Origin: Hydractinia symbiolongicarpus | Lineage: Eukaryota > Cnidaria > Hydrozoa > Anthoathecata > Hydractiniidae | Length of the DNA stretch: 64,000 nucleotides | Assembly: GCF_029227915.1 (NCBI RefSeq) | Contig: NC_079882.1 | Coordinates: forward strand, 10,230,001-10,294,000 | Reading direction: 5' to 3' | Part shown: positions 48,901 to 61,300 of the stretch, piece after piece | How positions within the stretch are numbered: the first letter of the stretch is position 1 | Layout of the letters: each line of letters begins with the position of its first letter | The notes under the pieces: model-generated | Database searches by the model: none | What the model saw: only the letters and a program-made list of their open reading frames with translations | Told to the model about the DNA's origin: nothing | Made by a program: the position numbers and the translations under genes

Positions 48901-51798
48901 TAATGAGGTAAGATCTTGTACATTACATTAACTGCAAAAAATTTAGCAAAGGTTATTTCACTTTTCACTGGATTTTGTAGCAAAATGGAACGCGAAAAAT
49001 TTACTGAAGCTGTCGACAAATTGGAGGATGAGGCTGGAAAAACTGCTGATTCAGGAAAAGCTATGGAAACTGCGTTAAGTATGTTTTTTTTATTTGTTTG
49101 TTATTTTATTTTTATTTGTTCGCTAATAGAAAATAAACAAACAAATGGCTTAAGGGTTGCACCATATTTATGTCACCATATAATGTCAACAGCAGGGAAT
49201 TTTGTTTTTGTGAAAAACACAATCTCATCACCAGGGCTTTTTTTTTGTCTTGGAAAAACGCTCATTGTCTACTGAAGAACTCCCGCTTTGGAATTAAGCA
49301 AAAAGAGAATTTCAACTCGATACTTAAATGAAACTAAAGACTGTAAATTGATATTATTTAGAATATTACTTGGAAGAAAAAAATGAACCGAGGAAAGGTC
49401 AATTTTGGAGATACATCAATGTCACCGTCGTTATAACTGATTCCATGTTGGATGGTGACTATCTTGATGCTAGTAAAAAACTCAGAGACCATGGTGTCAT
49501 AGTGCATGCTGTTGGTTGGGGAGATGTAGGATTATCCTTATGTTATTTTTCTATTTGACTGCTAAACACGTTATGTCAGATAAAGAACATTTGTTTTTTA
49601 TCTGGCATAAATAAATGTTACAAAAGTGTTAGGCAGTTGTAATTCTTGTTCTTCGAGTTCTTTTTTGGATAACCCTGTTTGATACGAAAGAACCCTCAGT
49701 TCAAAGTTGATTAATCTGTGGCGCTTTTAAGTAAAGAAAAGAATGAAAATATAGTACAACAAAAAAATCTTGTGTTTTTAATATTTTTTTTACTTTTTAA
49801 TGCCTTTTTAACACTATTTGAGTATAAGCTTAAATGTTTTATTAAATTTTGTCCTCGTTGATATAATGCACGTAGGCTGATGCAGAAAATGGAAAAGAAG
49901 CTTTAGCAAAAGTTGCCAGTGATTCTGATGACTTTTACGTACATTCTCACGCTGAAATGTCCAAGCTAGTTCAAGTAGCGAAAAGAATGAGACAGTATTT
50001 CGGTAAGTAATGGTAAATTTTAAATCTTGAAATATATTTCGACGTTGATGGTAAATTTTAAATCTTGAAATATATTTCGACGTTGTGTCGACTGGGCGGC
50101 AAATCTGAAAAAAAATGCAATGTATACATAAGTAATTATGTGAAAGTAATGTATAATTTTTTTAGCACAACTTTTGTTTGGTCGACAAGGAGAAAACACA
50201 AGGATTGAAGGAGGATGGTCTGCTCATTACGCTGAAAGTATGAAAATAACTAAATTTCCCCGTCCCTGACCTTAAAATTGACCTTAATTCAACCAAAAAT
50301 TGCAGTTAAATTTCACAAAACTTCTGATCTTTAAAATCTTTGCTATGAGCAACAGGTAAACTGCGGCCATAAATGCCTAAGGAAAAAGCAGCTTCAAAGA
50401 AAACAAACCTCATCGAACAAAACAATAAAAATCATTGACATGAAAAAATTTGAGTTGAGCAGTCATGTGTAAATTTGTGTACATATTTTAATTAGTGAAA
50501 AGTGTGCCAAAATTTGATTGGTTTAAGATATTTAAATTTATTTAGTTACTGGTGGATCATCTTCTTCCCTTTCCTCTTCTTCCTCATCTTCTTCCTCATC
50601 TTCATCGTCGTCATCATCGTCATCATCATCAGCGTATAATTCGAAAACCACATCGGGTTTGACGACAGCTTCGGTAAATGGAGCACCAAGTAAAGGACAG
50701 GACAGATCTTCATTGACAGCTGTCAGCACAGATGATGTCATGATGCCCGATACACCATTTTCAGGAAATGCTCACGATAGCAACGAGCAGAAGAATGCAA
50801 AACAAGTAGCTGCTAGTTATGACATTTCTTCCTTAGACAGAGGTAAGTTTGGCTTGTCGACTCAAGCTTTTTATTTTCTTGTAAACATTTTGACAAAATA
50901 AAGAGAAAGTATTAGACTAATAACATCTGCAGTAAAACAAGAGTAATTTTGAACTTATGCTGTCAGAAATCAATCAATTTAGCACAAACTAGTTCCCATA
51001 ACTACATTTTTTTATTAGACTCTTTCTTACTTAGCAAACGAAACCGTCCAAGCTGTATCGACTAACAACGGAACTACAAACGCAACTGCAGAGCCTGAAA
51101 AAGATACGTTTAAAGATGGCAATTCAACGGCAACAAAATTCAATTCAACTAACAATAATATAGAAAAAAACAAAACGACGAAACAAAAAGTAGACTTAAT
51201 AAAAACTACTCCAGGTAAATAAAGATACCCCCGTCCACGCACACACACACGCACAGACACACACTACAGATTGTTAATTCATACAAATGTTTCCGGGTGT
51301 TTTTTATAGCATTAACCTTGTTGTTGTTTTCTTTCAGAAGGTAAATCAAAGGTACATCATCATGTGAACAAATTCTTAAAGAGACTACTTCAGAATTCAG
51401 GTATTTTTCTATCACCTACAAAATTGATCGATCAGTGAGGTCCTGTTAACACGAGATGTATAAACCGTTTGACTTTCGTACTTATGTAAACGCTGTTAGG
51501 GACTTGATCATACATCGTACTGAGATCTCAAACCGATATGAAGAACTCACTATGGGCTCCATGTAAACGCTGTCTAAGTTGATACTTGTGTGATTTTGAT
51601 ACTATCATTTGAGGTGTCAGCGAGCATTCACTATTGCATGCTTCTAAGACAATTTCTAAACTTCTGTGTAATATGTGCTGATTTCATCTGTAGCGTTGCC
51701 CGGCACCTGTTAACGTGTAATTTTTTATATCCATAGGTCATGCATCCAAACGAGTTTTACAAAAGAGACAAGGAAAAATCGTGAACGAAGACAGCTAA
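42947..51798 (+). CDS. Secreted histidine-rich protein with two vWA domains, complete, 22 exons
   Basis: Exons: 42947-43016, 43091-43150, 43261-44019, 44749-44852, 45058-45322, 45414-45766, 45960-46329, 46452-46523, 46944-47012, 47293-47584, 47659-47803, 47887-47980, 48095-48265, 48736-48907, 48981-49078, 49362-49525, 49876-50002, 50166-50237, 50546-50842, 51035-51214, 51338-51400, 51737-51798. They give 1352 residues with every splice phase consistent. In order: signal peptide (1-20, MLSRPTLFTLLLATLVLVTS); Asn/Gln/Asp-rich region (44-296); His/Gly/Tyr/Asp-rich region (297-660) with HHHHH runs and about four VLGxHG repeats; Gly-rich linker; vWA1 (about 741-940, CTVPADVAFLFDGSKIS); vWA2 (about 942-1128, DLIFVVDMKKPDADRM); poly-Ser tract (about 1156-1180); Thr/Asn-rich region; and a basic C-terminus with KR pairs. 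vWA domains mediate protein binding in extracellular matrices. Metal-coordinating His-rich vWA matrix proteins are known from mussel byssus, so a structural matrix or cuticle role is my inference. Exact family is unrecognised. Confidence 0.92.
48277..48709 (+). repeat. Uninterrupted (TTC)n microsatellite, about 144 units
   Basis: About 433 bp of pure TTC begin 11 bp after the donor of vWA-gene exon 13 and end about 26 bp before the acceptor of exon 14 (48736). No interruption is visible. It lies in the intron between the exons of the two vWA domains. Confidence 0.98.
50011..50085. repeat. 38-bp tandem duplication in vWA-gene intron 17
   Basis: Two adjacent copies of a unit beginning tggtaaattttaaatcttg start at 50011 and 50049. 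They are essentially identical, so the duplication is recent. Confidence 0.92.
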
Positions 51799-53270
51799 AG
51801 CGTCAATAATAACAACAAAACTTTTCACATTACTGACGAGTTCGTTCAGTAATCTTTCAAAGTGAAGCGACACGATATTCGGATAATCTTCCTCCATCTT
51901 TGCTACTGTGACTACTAATTTGTTCATAGTCGTAACTTTATCATGATCCCAAACCACCCTTTATATGTTCGATAAATCGGTTGTTCAGTAACACAGCTCA
52001 CACGTTTGTACATACTCTCATTAAGCTTGCATTCGTCCAATATACACCTAGTGTACAACGGTAACACACTTAGATTGAATTAAAAATTAAATATATTGTT
52101 TTTCTTTTTTTCTTTTCAGTAAGTTGGATTTTCAGTAAGGTTATACCGTTAGGCAACAAACCCTGAAGACGACTATAATCAGGGTCCACACTATCAAAGG
52201 GCCATGGGGACCGGGGGCCATGCCCCTACTCCTTTTTGCAAAAAAAATTTTTTTTTGAGAGAGAAAAATTCAAATTTACGAAACGAAGGTAAGAGTGAAA
52301 CTGAAACAAACCATGGTTTATGGTTTCCTATTTTTGAAATCTTAGTGTTCCTTGTGTAAAGACAGCAAGTCATCTCAGTTATCTGACGATGCTAGACCTT
52401 GTTGATGCAGCTACAAGTACTACATCCAAACCAAAGCATCGATTTACCATGTCAAAAACGATTCAATGCATTGTCTATACTAGCTTTTCATAAGAAATTG
52501 ACTCACAAAATTTCCTTGGGAAATGTTGCTAATGAGTTTGTTGCCTTAAACCTTAAACTAATTTGAAAAAACATTTTTTTTGCAGCTAGATTTCTCGCAC
52601 ATTTTGATATTTGGATTGGTTCAAAACCTGGCCGAGCAATTCTAGAAATTATGAAAAGTGTGAATTGATCCTTTCTACTTACAGTTCAACATGACAATAG
52701 AATTGATATTTCATACGGTTATTTAGCTGTGCTTAGACGGATTTCGTTGCTCAAATCAGAGCCTTAAATTGCAACGGCCCTCATTGATAACAGTACCAAT
52801 AGGCACGGAAGAGGCTATCCATAATAAATAATAATAACAATATCAACTTAGAGGTTTATAAAACCAACTTTTATGTTATATTAAAATAGGTAGTTTTGCG
52901 ACCGTTTGGCGGTCAAAATTTGCTTGGATTTATTTACGTCAGCCGACACGAATTATCAATGCTGGTAAATTTTATGATCTTGTGTGGGATTTTAATTCTC
53001 GTTCGACTGTCGCGGGAGCAACAAATGAAGTAGCCTTTTTCTCATTTTATGTTTCCAAGAAGAAACAATTAAAAAGCTGTCTTTTCTTTCAACTTTGATA
53101 TGGGAGTGTCGTATTGATTGTGTTTTTGTCAGTCCAATTAGCATTAAAAATAATGATGCATTGAAACTGACAAATATTGTGTAATCTTATAGTGTTAACA
53201 TTATGAGCAAGAGATTAAAAGTGAAGTAAACAAAAGGAGAAAACCATCCTAAGTCCACTGCTTGAACTAG

Positions 53271-53417
53271 TTAAGGTGGATTTCCACTTTCTTTTTTTCC
53301 GTTGCTGTCCGCAAGAAAAGTTGAAATGATTTCAACTTTTAATTTGAATCGAAACGAAAAATTCTATCAACACATTAGATTCCAGGAAGCACAATTGTAA
53401 GTGGAAATCCACCTTAA
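53271..53417. mobile_element. TTAA-flanked MITE with ~19-bp perfect terminal inverted repeats
   Basis: The left end is TTAAGGTGGATTTCCACTT and the right end is its exact inverted match, giving a 147-bp element. TTAA is the likely target duplication, as in piggyBac-type elements. The ends differ from those of the element at 13175-14235, so it is a separate family. Confidence 0.85.
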
Positions 53418-54318
53418 CATCTTGCTAGATGTGAGAACTTTCAGTTAAAATGATTTAGATCAAGAATTAACCAATGAGTACGAAGAAACATAATCTGCTT
53501 ATTAAATTTACTAGTTTCAATTTCTCTTTAAATGTCTTCAAAGAAAACAGTCATGTGCACAATAATTACAAGAAATAACTGCATTGTACAAAAACCATTC
53601 CCTATTAACTTAAGTTAAGTTTTATTTTTAGAACTCTTAAAAACATAATTTGACAATTCTAGTAAGTTTTGCATGATTCATAGCTGTGAATTAATCCTTT
53701 TGAAAGTGATGGGAAATATTTGTTTCTCAAATATATTTAAAAAGAAACAATATAGAGAATGTTTTTGTTAAAACCTGTACATTAGTTTCCCAAGTGCTGC
53801 GAAGATAAGTGAAATTTGAACCCTCGGACCTCTCTTTTGACGACAATTGCTCTAAATTTCGTATAAAATCAGCGACTTTCGATGTTTCATAATCAAGTGA
53901 CTTAAAATGAGATTCGACTAATCGCTTGATCGTCTATTTTGATTAGACGAGAGATCTGTGTAAAGTGTAAACACACGGTCGTTACTGTAAACCTTTAATA
54001 AAATCTCAACTAGCATGCGTTGACTTTCTCCTTTAAATTTACCGTACTGGTTTTGTGGTAACAACTACCCTGTACTACTTTAGCTTAACCTCGTCTGCAG
54101 GGCTTTTTAGCTTATTTCTAATCATAAACGTGTTCAGTCTTCCCTTTTATAAATTTATTCTGAAAGAAAACTGTGCAAGTTTACCTTGATCAATTTCAGT
54201 GACGTTATTTATAGCAACTCGTGTTAATAGGTCAAATCTAAACTAAAAACTAAGAAGGATTATCTTTAATAAGAATTCTGAAATTTGTCAATAAGTAAGT
54301 ATCTTTAATACTATAGGA

Positions 54319-54408
54319 CAACCTCGTCTCCAGGGCTCTTTTTCTTTTTCTGACAATCTCGGACGCGAAATTGTCAGAAGGAGAAAAAAAACCCTGGGAA
54401 CAAGGTTA
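54319..54408. mobile_element. Foldback MITE, CCTCGTCTCC family
   Basis: It starts caacctcgtctccagggc and ends accctgggaacaaggtt. The inner arms 'tctgacaat' and 'attgtcaga' extend the stem around an 11-nt centre. Confidence 0.8.
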
Positions 54409-55390
54409 ACGAACGCCTGAAATTATTATACTGTTTGTCATTCTTGATTTGGTTTGATACTAGTGACCTTTTCTGATTGAAGTAATTATAAGTAATTATA
54501 TTGTAAGTAATTATATTTGACGATGTAACGTTTTACAAACGAAAAAAAAGAATTTTTCATCAATTCAACTACCTGAGAACAGAAAGCTAAGAAGGGACTT
54601 GAAAATTAAAAATTTGAATTTTTTCAACTTGAAAAAAGGTTTTAACTTGACGAATTTGCTTTAAATTTTGTGTTTACTTCAACGTTAACTAGTTGAATCC
54701 TGTAAACGCTGTTGAAGACTTTTTACGCAAATAATGTTTACCGATATATGCAGCTCTTTAATTTTCAAAAAAAGCTCTTAAACACAGAGCTAAATTCTAA
54801 GTAAACGCTGAGACAACAAACCCTGTTCCAAATACTTCTTTTTTATTCAAAAATGTAATGATTCGTATAGTCTGAAATTTTTATGCGTTACCCCTCCCTT
54901 TTTGTGAAGTCGGTTGCGGTGTGAAATAATCAGAAAATTAATGGCTGGCAGAAATTTTCGCCATTTAAAAGAAAAGAGCAATCCTTCTATCTAGTTCTAC
55001 TTTTAAACCGCTCCCGCCAAAACCAATCAAAGTGCTAAATTCCTTGGTAAGCCTTATGAGATGTGAAGCTCGAACAGGCCTGGGGCTGTTGGTCCTGTAT
55101 TTAGTCTTTCTCCACCGTAGATACAATAAAGTAACCTGTCCTCCAGTGAGGACAGTGTGTAACTTAGAGCAAGGTTTGCACGTTATTCGCACTGGATATA
55201 AATCCTTTTTTTTGGCAGAGAATCAACGGGGGAGAACTAGTCAGGGAAACGAGTCATGCTGGAGGTCTTGTGACTATGGTATGATGAATGAGAAAACGAT
55301 ATTTCAACAAACACTTGTCCAACCACGTAAAACAGAGAAGTCCTGCATAGAATCTTAATATATAGAACGTTGTCAAAAATATTGGAACAG

Positions 55391-58300
55391 ATGATTCTCT
55401 TTACAGTTCTGGTAGCCTTTTTTGTACTAGGTATATATATTTATTCTTAATTATATATGTTGTGGGTTCGTTGAGTACCTATATAAACTCTTTAGTATCT
55501 GTTGCATAGTCTCCACAATTTTTTTTAGCTAAAAATATACTATCAAAACTACTTTCAAGGGACTGAATAAAGAATATTATTTTCTGACATGCTTTTTGTT
55601 TAATCCCGGATCTGGACAAACATTTCAAATATTAAAAAAAACAAGAAACTTTGTTAGGGAAATCAGTGGCAGATAGGAAAATTGAAAGCATGAGATTTTA
55701 GAACAAAATTTAATATAATTTAAGTTTTGAATTAAGAGTTTGAACGTAATATTCAACTGCAGTAAAACATTTTTACTGCACTTAATTTGCATGGTCATTT
55801 CTTTATAAAGCATCACAAGTTTGACTCCTAATAAATGCAGTTGTGCTCAGTGTATAAACTTGAAAAATTATGTGTTTTTGTAAATTGGAATGCTAAATTT
55901 AAATGTTAGTCATTTTTTTAAAAACTGATCAAAAATTTTAAGAACGTTAACCTGGATCTGAGAATACTGTTAGATATCCTTGTTTTGTTTTCCTTCTGTC
56001 ACTTTTACTTTTAAAAGACAGAAATTAAGCTTGTTGAAAGTGATAGTAATAAGCAGTAATAGTTGTGATGATTGATTATTAGCCTGTCGAAATTTCCCCA
56101 GGTATACTTTTAGATTAAGCCAATTAGCAAATTATATTGAAATATAATTTGCTATTTATTCACACTAAATTTTGACAAGAATATATTTTATGGCTGCATT
56201 TTGCCTTTTTAAGGAACTGTGTACTGTTTTCTGCACTTTAGGCTCATGCAAGGAAGAGGCTGATTATAAAAAAGAATGCTACATACGAGGCCCACAATTT
56301 TGGTGTAAAGATGAAATTACTGCCAAACAATGTCAAGCTACAGCCTACTGTGCAGAGCATGTATGGCCAAAACAACAAACAAAGGTAAGTCCATTCTTAC
56401 TTTACTTAACTCAAAGAACACAGTATAGGTTTCACAGTAAAAATAAAAGTTATAAAGCTGCAGAAAGCTTTATGTAAAAAGTTTTGACATTTGACCAATC
56501 AGAAAACAATGTCAAATTAAATTTATTTCTAATCAAAAACTTCAAATTTAAATTTGAAACAAGAATCCTGGTGGCTTCAACAATTTTCGCTACCCATGAC
56601 AACATAATAAAAGGTACATGAATTAAGTACATAAATAAGTTTTTGAAACAAATATGCATTCATTCTGCTATTTGGAACCATGCCACAAGTCGGTCCGACC
56701 TTCATCGTCACAGAGAATACTGCGAGAAGAGTGCGCACCCATGCCCATGCACCCATGTGTCTTGTACCTTAATACAGCTTTCGGACGAATTTTCTCGTGA
56801 TGTAATAATACCAAAGAAAAAACATGTTCAATAAAGTTTAATAAAAGGAAAAAAGAGAAATATCAAATATGTTTAGTAATAATAATCAAAGAAATTGTAT
56901 ATGGTATTAAAAAGAAGTCCAGAAGTTCTCTCTCCCACACGACACAGCAAAGACTCTAACAATTGAGTCTCCTGTACAGTTTTGCTTTGCATTGAATTGT
57001 GCCTATGACAAGCATTTTCGAAGCATGTCACCGGCGACTTCTGCGATATTCAACATAATGATGCCCTGACCTTCATTTCGTAAATAGCAAGTGTACAACT
57101 TACTTCCTAATCAGTTCATCTTAACACATAGAGAGCTAGTTGGGACAGAACTATTAACTTAAGAAGTACACCATCGGGTAGTTAGGTCAATAGCACTTGT
57201 ACTTCATTTTCATTTCTCATCGTCTTAAGGAGAGCAATACAAGGTTAATGACGAAATTTTTTGCCAGCTAAACAAGGCGTGTGATAAAGAGCACGCCCGG
57301 ATTTCACATGGTGTGTGCGGGTGTGATCGCACGCCATTCATGACGAACACTATAACATAGTTATAATTGTATTGTAAACATATCATTAAAAAGATATATT
57401 TTATAACATAGTTATAATTATAAACAAATTTTAAAAAATTATACTTTATAATTTTTTAATTATACTGTGCCAAAATTTATATTTTTTGCGGATTGGTTAA
57501 TAAAGTTATTGTTTTCTTGAAAACGATGCAACATATTTACAGGGAACCCAAGGTATAAAATGTTGTTTGACTTATATATTAGAGCTTAAAAGTTGATTAA
57601 CAAGTCTTTTTAAATTTTTAAAAAAGCTCTTTTTGTTTTCAAGATTTCACATTTGAAGAATTTCAGATTTAATTATGTTGCAAAAATTATGATGTCATAT
57701 ATAAGCAATAGCAAATTTTACATTTTTTGTCATGAGTAATTTGTAGACGTGTTAAGGCAGGTGAGATAGATAGATGTGCATATTTTACATGGCTAGCCTC
57801 ACAAATATCGAGGGATATACCCTGTCTATTATTTCCAGGAGGGGCCATGGCGTAGATGGAGAGTCCTAGAGTATTTAATGCTCATTTTGAGCTACGCAGA
57901 CCCAATTAGAGCCCGCGCTCTACTAGACAACTCCCGGCAACATCCAACGGCCCACACAGTGTGCCATCTTCCCAATTTCCCTCACATGGCTTGGGTTAAC
58001 CCGGGGCTATGGTAACATTCACTCGCCCATGTTGAATCGCCGTCAAGAGGAATCGAACCCCGGTCTCCCGCACAGAGTAAGAGAGCTATAACCACTAATC
58101 TACGGCGCCACTAAGGTGCACTTAAACTCTATTAATGCATATATATATTCTAAAGGTGAATTGATTAACGAAATTTTTTTTGCCAAGATGACACTTGTTT
58201 GCTTGTTCCAGGCCTCTTAATTTGGGATCTGCATGTCGCTTTGCAATCAATATTATAGTATTTTGGAAAAAAAAATAGTGTTCCAATGATGTAACAGAAA

Positions 58301-61300
58301 AAATGCTAACAAATTTTACTACAACATTTCCTTTATGCCCAAGTATTTCATTTAAATGACTGCCTACAAAAAGTTTTGTAGTCAGAGCAGTATATACCAA
58401 TGAAGGTTAGCTCAGAAAAACAACATATTTTTAGCTTGGTAATTTCCTTTTTTCACTCCTACCTAAAGTGCAAAATCATTGCACACAAAAGTATTTCGAT
58501 TTGACAATAATTTGATGATTTTGTAGCATAAATTATTGCAATTAAATTAATTTCTATTGGCATTTCCATACAGTTTTTCTCAATGTTTTTCATGACTACA
58601 CCTGCATTTTTCGTTTGAAATTTGTATGAGTTTTAATCAGAAAAATTGACCCCTGAATGTTATTTTTCACAAAATAAGGGATTAAAAACCTTTTTTACAT
58701 TTGGAACTAATTATTATGATTTCGCAACACAAATTATTGCAATTTGGAGCAAAAAGCACCTTAAATTATGCACAATAATTCGTCTGCAACAATTTATGTC
58801 CGTAAGATCATACTTCTTTTTTTAATGTAGAGCAATGGTATATGTGAAGATTGTGAGCAACTAGTTGGAACTCTTCACAAGCTTCTGGCTGATAAATCAA
58901 CACAAGCTGAAATTTTAGGAGGGATAAAAGCAGCATGTTCCATTTTACCAACTACTTACCAAGCTTTAGTAAGCAAGTCTTATTATATTACTTTATCAGA
59001 ACTGTGATCTACTTATAATGTTGTGAAAAATAAAAAGTTTTGCTTTACAATAGTGTCAAGAAGCTGTAACTTTATATGGGCAGCAAGCTATCAATGTTTT
59101 GGTACAGTATACAGCAAATACCAAACAACTGTGTACCATGATTGGTTTATGTAGTTCTAAAAAGTCTCATGCAAGTACCTTGAAGCTTAATGTTCTAAAG
59201 GCAGTTGTATATAAAAAGGTAAACTCCCTTCACGATCAGAATGTTTAAGCCTGTTTGTTTACTGTTTTATACATGCCAAAAATTCAAAATGCATGCTGCT
59301 GTTACATTAACCCTTTCAATTCCAGTATCTGACATTGATAAACTATAATCCTTACTTATTCAATTTACTTGAAATGTTCACTCTTTTCTCATTGTTAGGA
59401 ATATTAGATACCCTGCAACAAGTCTAAGTATTAAAACATGGTGTCATGTGATCTTAACTTGTATAGCTTTTTTCTTCTGCAAACATCCTTTAAAACATAA
59501 CTGCATGCACACTGATATTTTGAACAAATATGTTAATTTAATGAAAAGTGATGCATAGAACGGATTTTTTGTTTGTTTTCAGTCTGTTTTGTTTGTTTTG
59601 CACTGTGGGTGTCTAGGTCTGAAAGAATTAAAATTATGAGATTTCCTAATTGTTAAATGCCGTTGTAAAAAAAAGAAAAAAGCTAGTTTTTTAACTTGTA
59701 ATTTATTATATTTTTAGAGTAATGACCTTTGTACAACATGCCAAAAATACGTTGGAACCGTTCACTTGTTAATTGCTAATAATGAAACACAAGCTGAAAT
59801 TTTGGTGGGAATGAAAGCTTTATGCTCTGTTCTTCCAACTGCTTACCAACCTGCTGTAAGTTTTTTCTAAATTGTCATATGAATGTTTCAATCCAATCTT
59901 TCCCTTTTTTTAAGAATAAACGATGTCCTTGCTAAAATTATTCGGTTGCTTGTATTTTTTGCTCATTTTGGAAATTGTTGCATTTTTTTCGCCAAATTTA
60001 ATCCAAGCAAATAAAAACAGCTTAGTATTCATGAAATTCTTTAAAAAGGAAAATATAATACATCCTATCCTGTGAACTTTTGAGATTTGACGAAAACTTT
60101 TGACCTTTTGCTGAAAAATGCATATAGCACAAGGTACTGATATATTATTTAATTCTTTTTGTCATAGTGTCAAGAGGTTGTTACACTTTATGGACAACAA
60201 ATCATTAATATGTTAGTGCAGTACACCGCTAATCCAAAGCAGTTTTGCTCTTTGATTGGTTTATGTAATTCAACCACATTGAACATTGAGCGATTCCAGA
60301 TGATTAAGAAATTAATTGGTGTCAAAGTATGTTTTTGTTATTTGAAGAATGTTCCTCTAATTTGTTTCATTGCTGCAAAAGAAAATCCAATAAATAATTT
60401 GTGTTTAGACCAACACTGATTATTGTTTAACTTGTCAACAATACCTTGGCACTCTTCACATGTTGATTGCAAACAATGCAACACAAGCTGAAATATTGAA
60501 TGCATTGAAGTCTGCATGCAGTTTAGCACCCTCCACATTTGCAACTGAGGTATACAAAATAAATTATTTCACATTCCTCATCTTAGCATGTATTTTCAAG
60601 CTTCAAAAATTTCTTAACATAGATGAACATTACTTTTAGTGCAATGCTCTCGTCACTTTGTATGGACCAACATTAATCAAATGGCTTGTCAGTTACACAG
60701 CTGATCCAAGTAAATTCTGTACAATGATTGGCTTATGCAAGGGGCATTCATCTATTCCAATTGTTGGACAACGTCCTGCAAGTGGTGTATTACAGTTCCA
60801 TCGTGAATACCCCAAATTACAAGACTTGGAGGTAAATTAGCATTTTATTTGTAACAGATGTCTTGCTCATCATGTGTTGATAATAATCAGAAATAATCCC
60901 GCATGAACAGTTACACATCAATACAACTGAAGTCACTTTTTTTTCAGCACCATCATCCTCTCAGCACCGACCCCATTTGCGATCTTTGTTTGAGCACTGT
61001 TGAATCTCTTCGAGAGGCCTTAAAAGATAATTTTACAAGAGAAGTGGTCCTCGATTCATTTGAAAATCTTTGCTCCTTTCTGCCTCCAGCTTTTTTTTCT
61101 GTTTGCATGGCATACATGGTCAACACAGTTCCAAAATATTATGATGAACTTATCAGAGAACTTCAGCCAAACAAAACGTGTGTGTATCTGACTTTGTGCG
61201 CCTCTAATCCTAAAAGTGAATCAAGAAAAAACTTCGTTCAGGTACAACTATAGGTTTTTCTTTTTCTTTTGCTGGCTTGAACGTACATGGCATTTCATAT

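Larger units (their letters stand above)
51799..55390. other. Intergenic region between the vWA gene and the prosaposin-like gene
   Basis: 3.6 kb containing the vWA-gene 3'UTR, a TTAA-flanked MITE (53271-53417), foldback MITE material (54088 solo arm; 54319-54408 full) and the prosaposin promoter region, with a TATA-like gatataaat near 55195. Reading frames on both strands at 54965-55358 resemble no known family. Confidence 0.6.

Noticed and set aside
50538-50741. Minus-strand frame with poly-Asp/Glu
   Set aside because: It is the antisense of the poly-Ser exon (TCA/TCT codons); the plus-strand exon has matching splice phases.
54965-55358. Overlapping plus and minus frames of 75-108 codons with less AT-rich composition
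   Set aside because: No family recognised and no convincing splice or signal features. It most likely covers the promoter/5' flank of the prosaposin-like gene, or an old repeat.
58040-58110. Possible functional tRNA gene (A and B boxes)
   Set aside because: The sequence runs on into a SINE body shared with other copies, and the 5' end lacks a partner strand for an acceptor stem.
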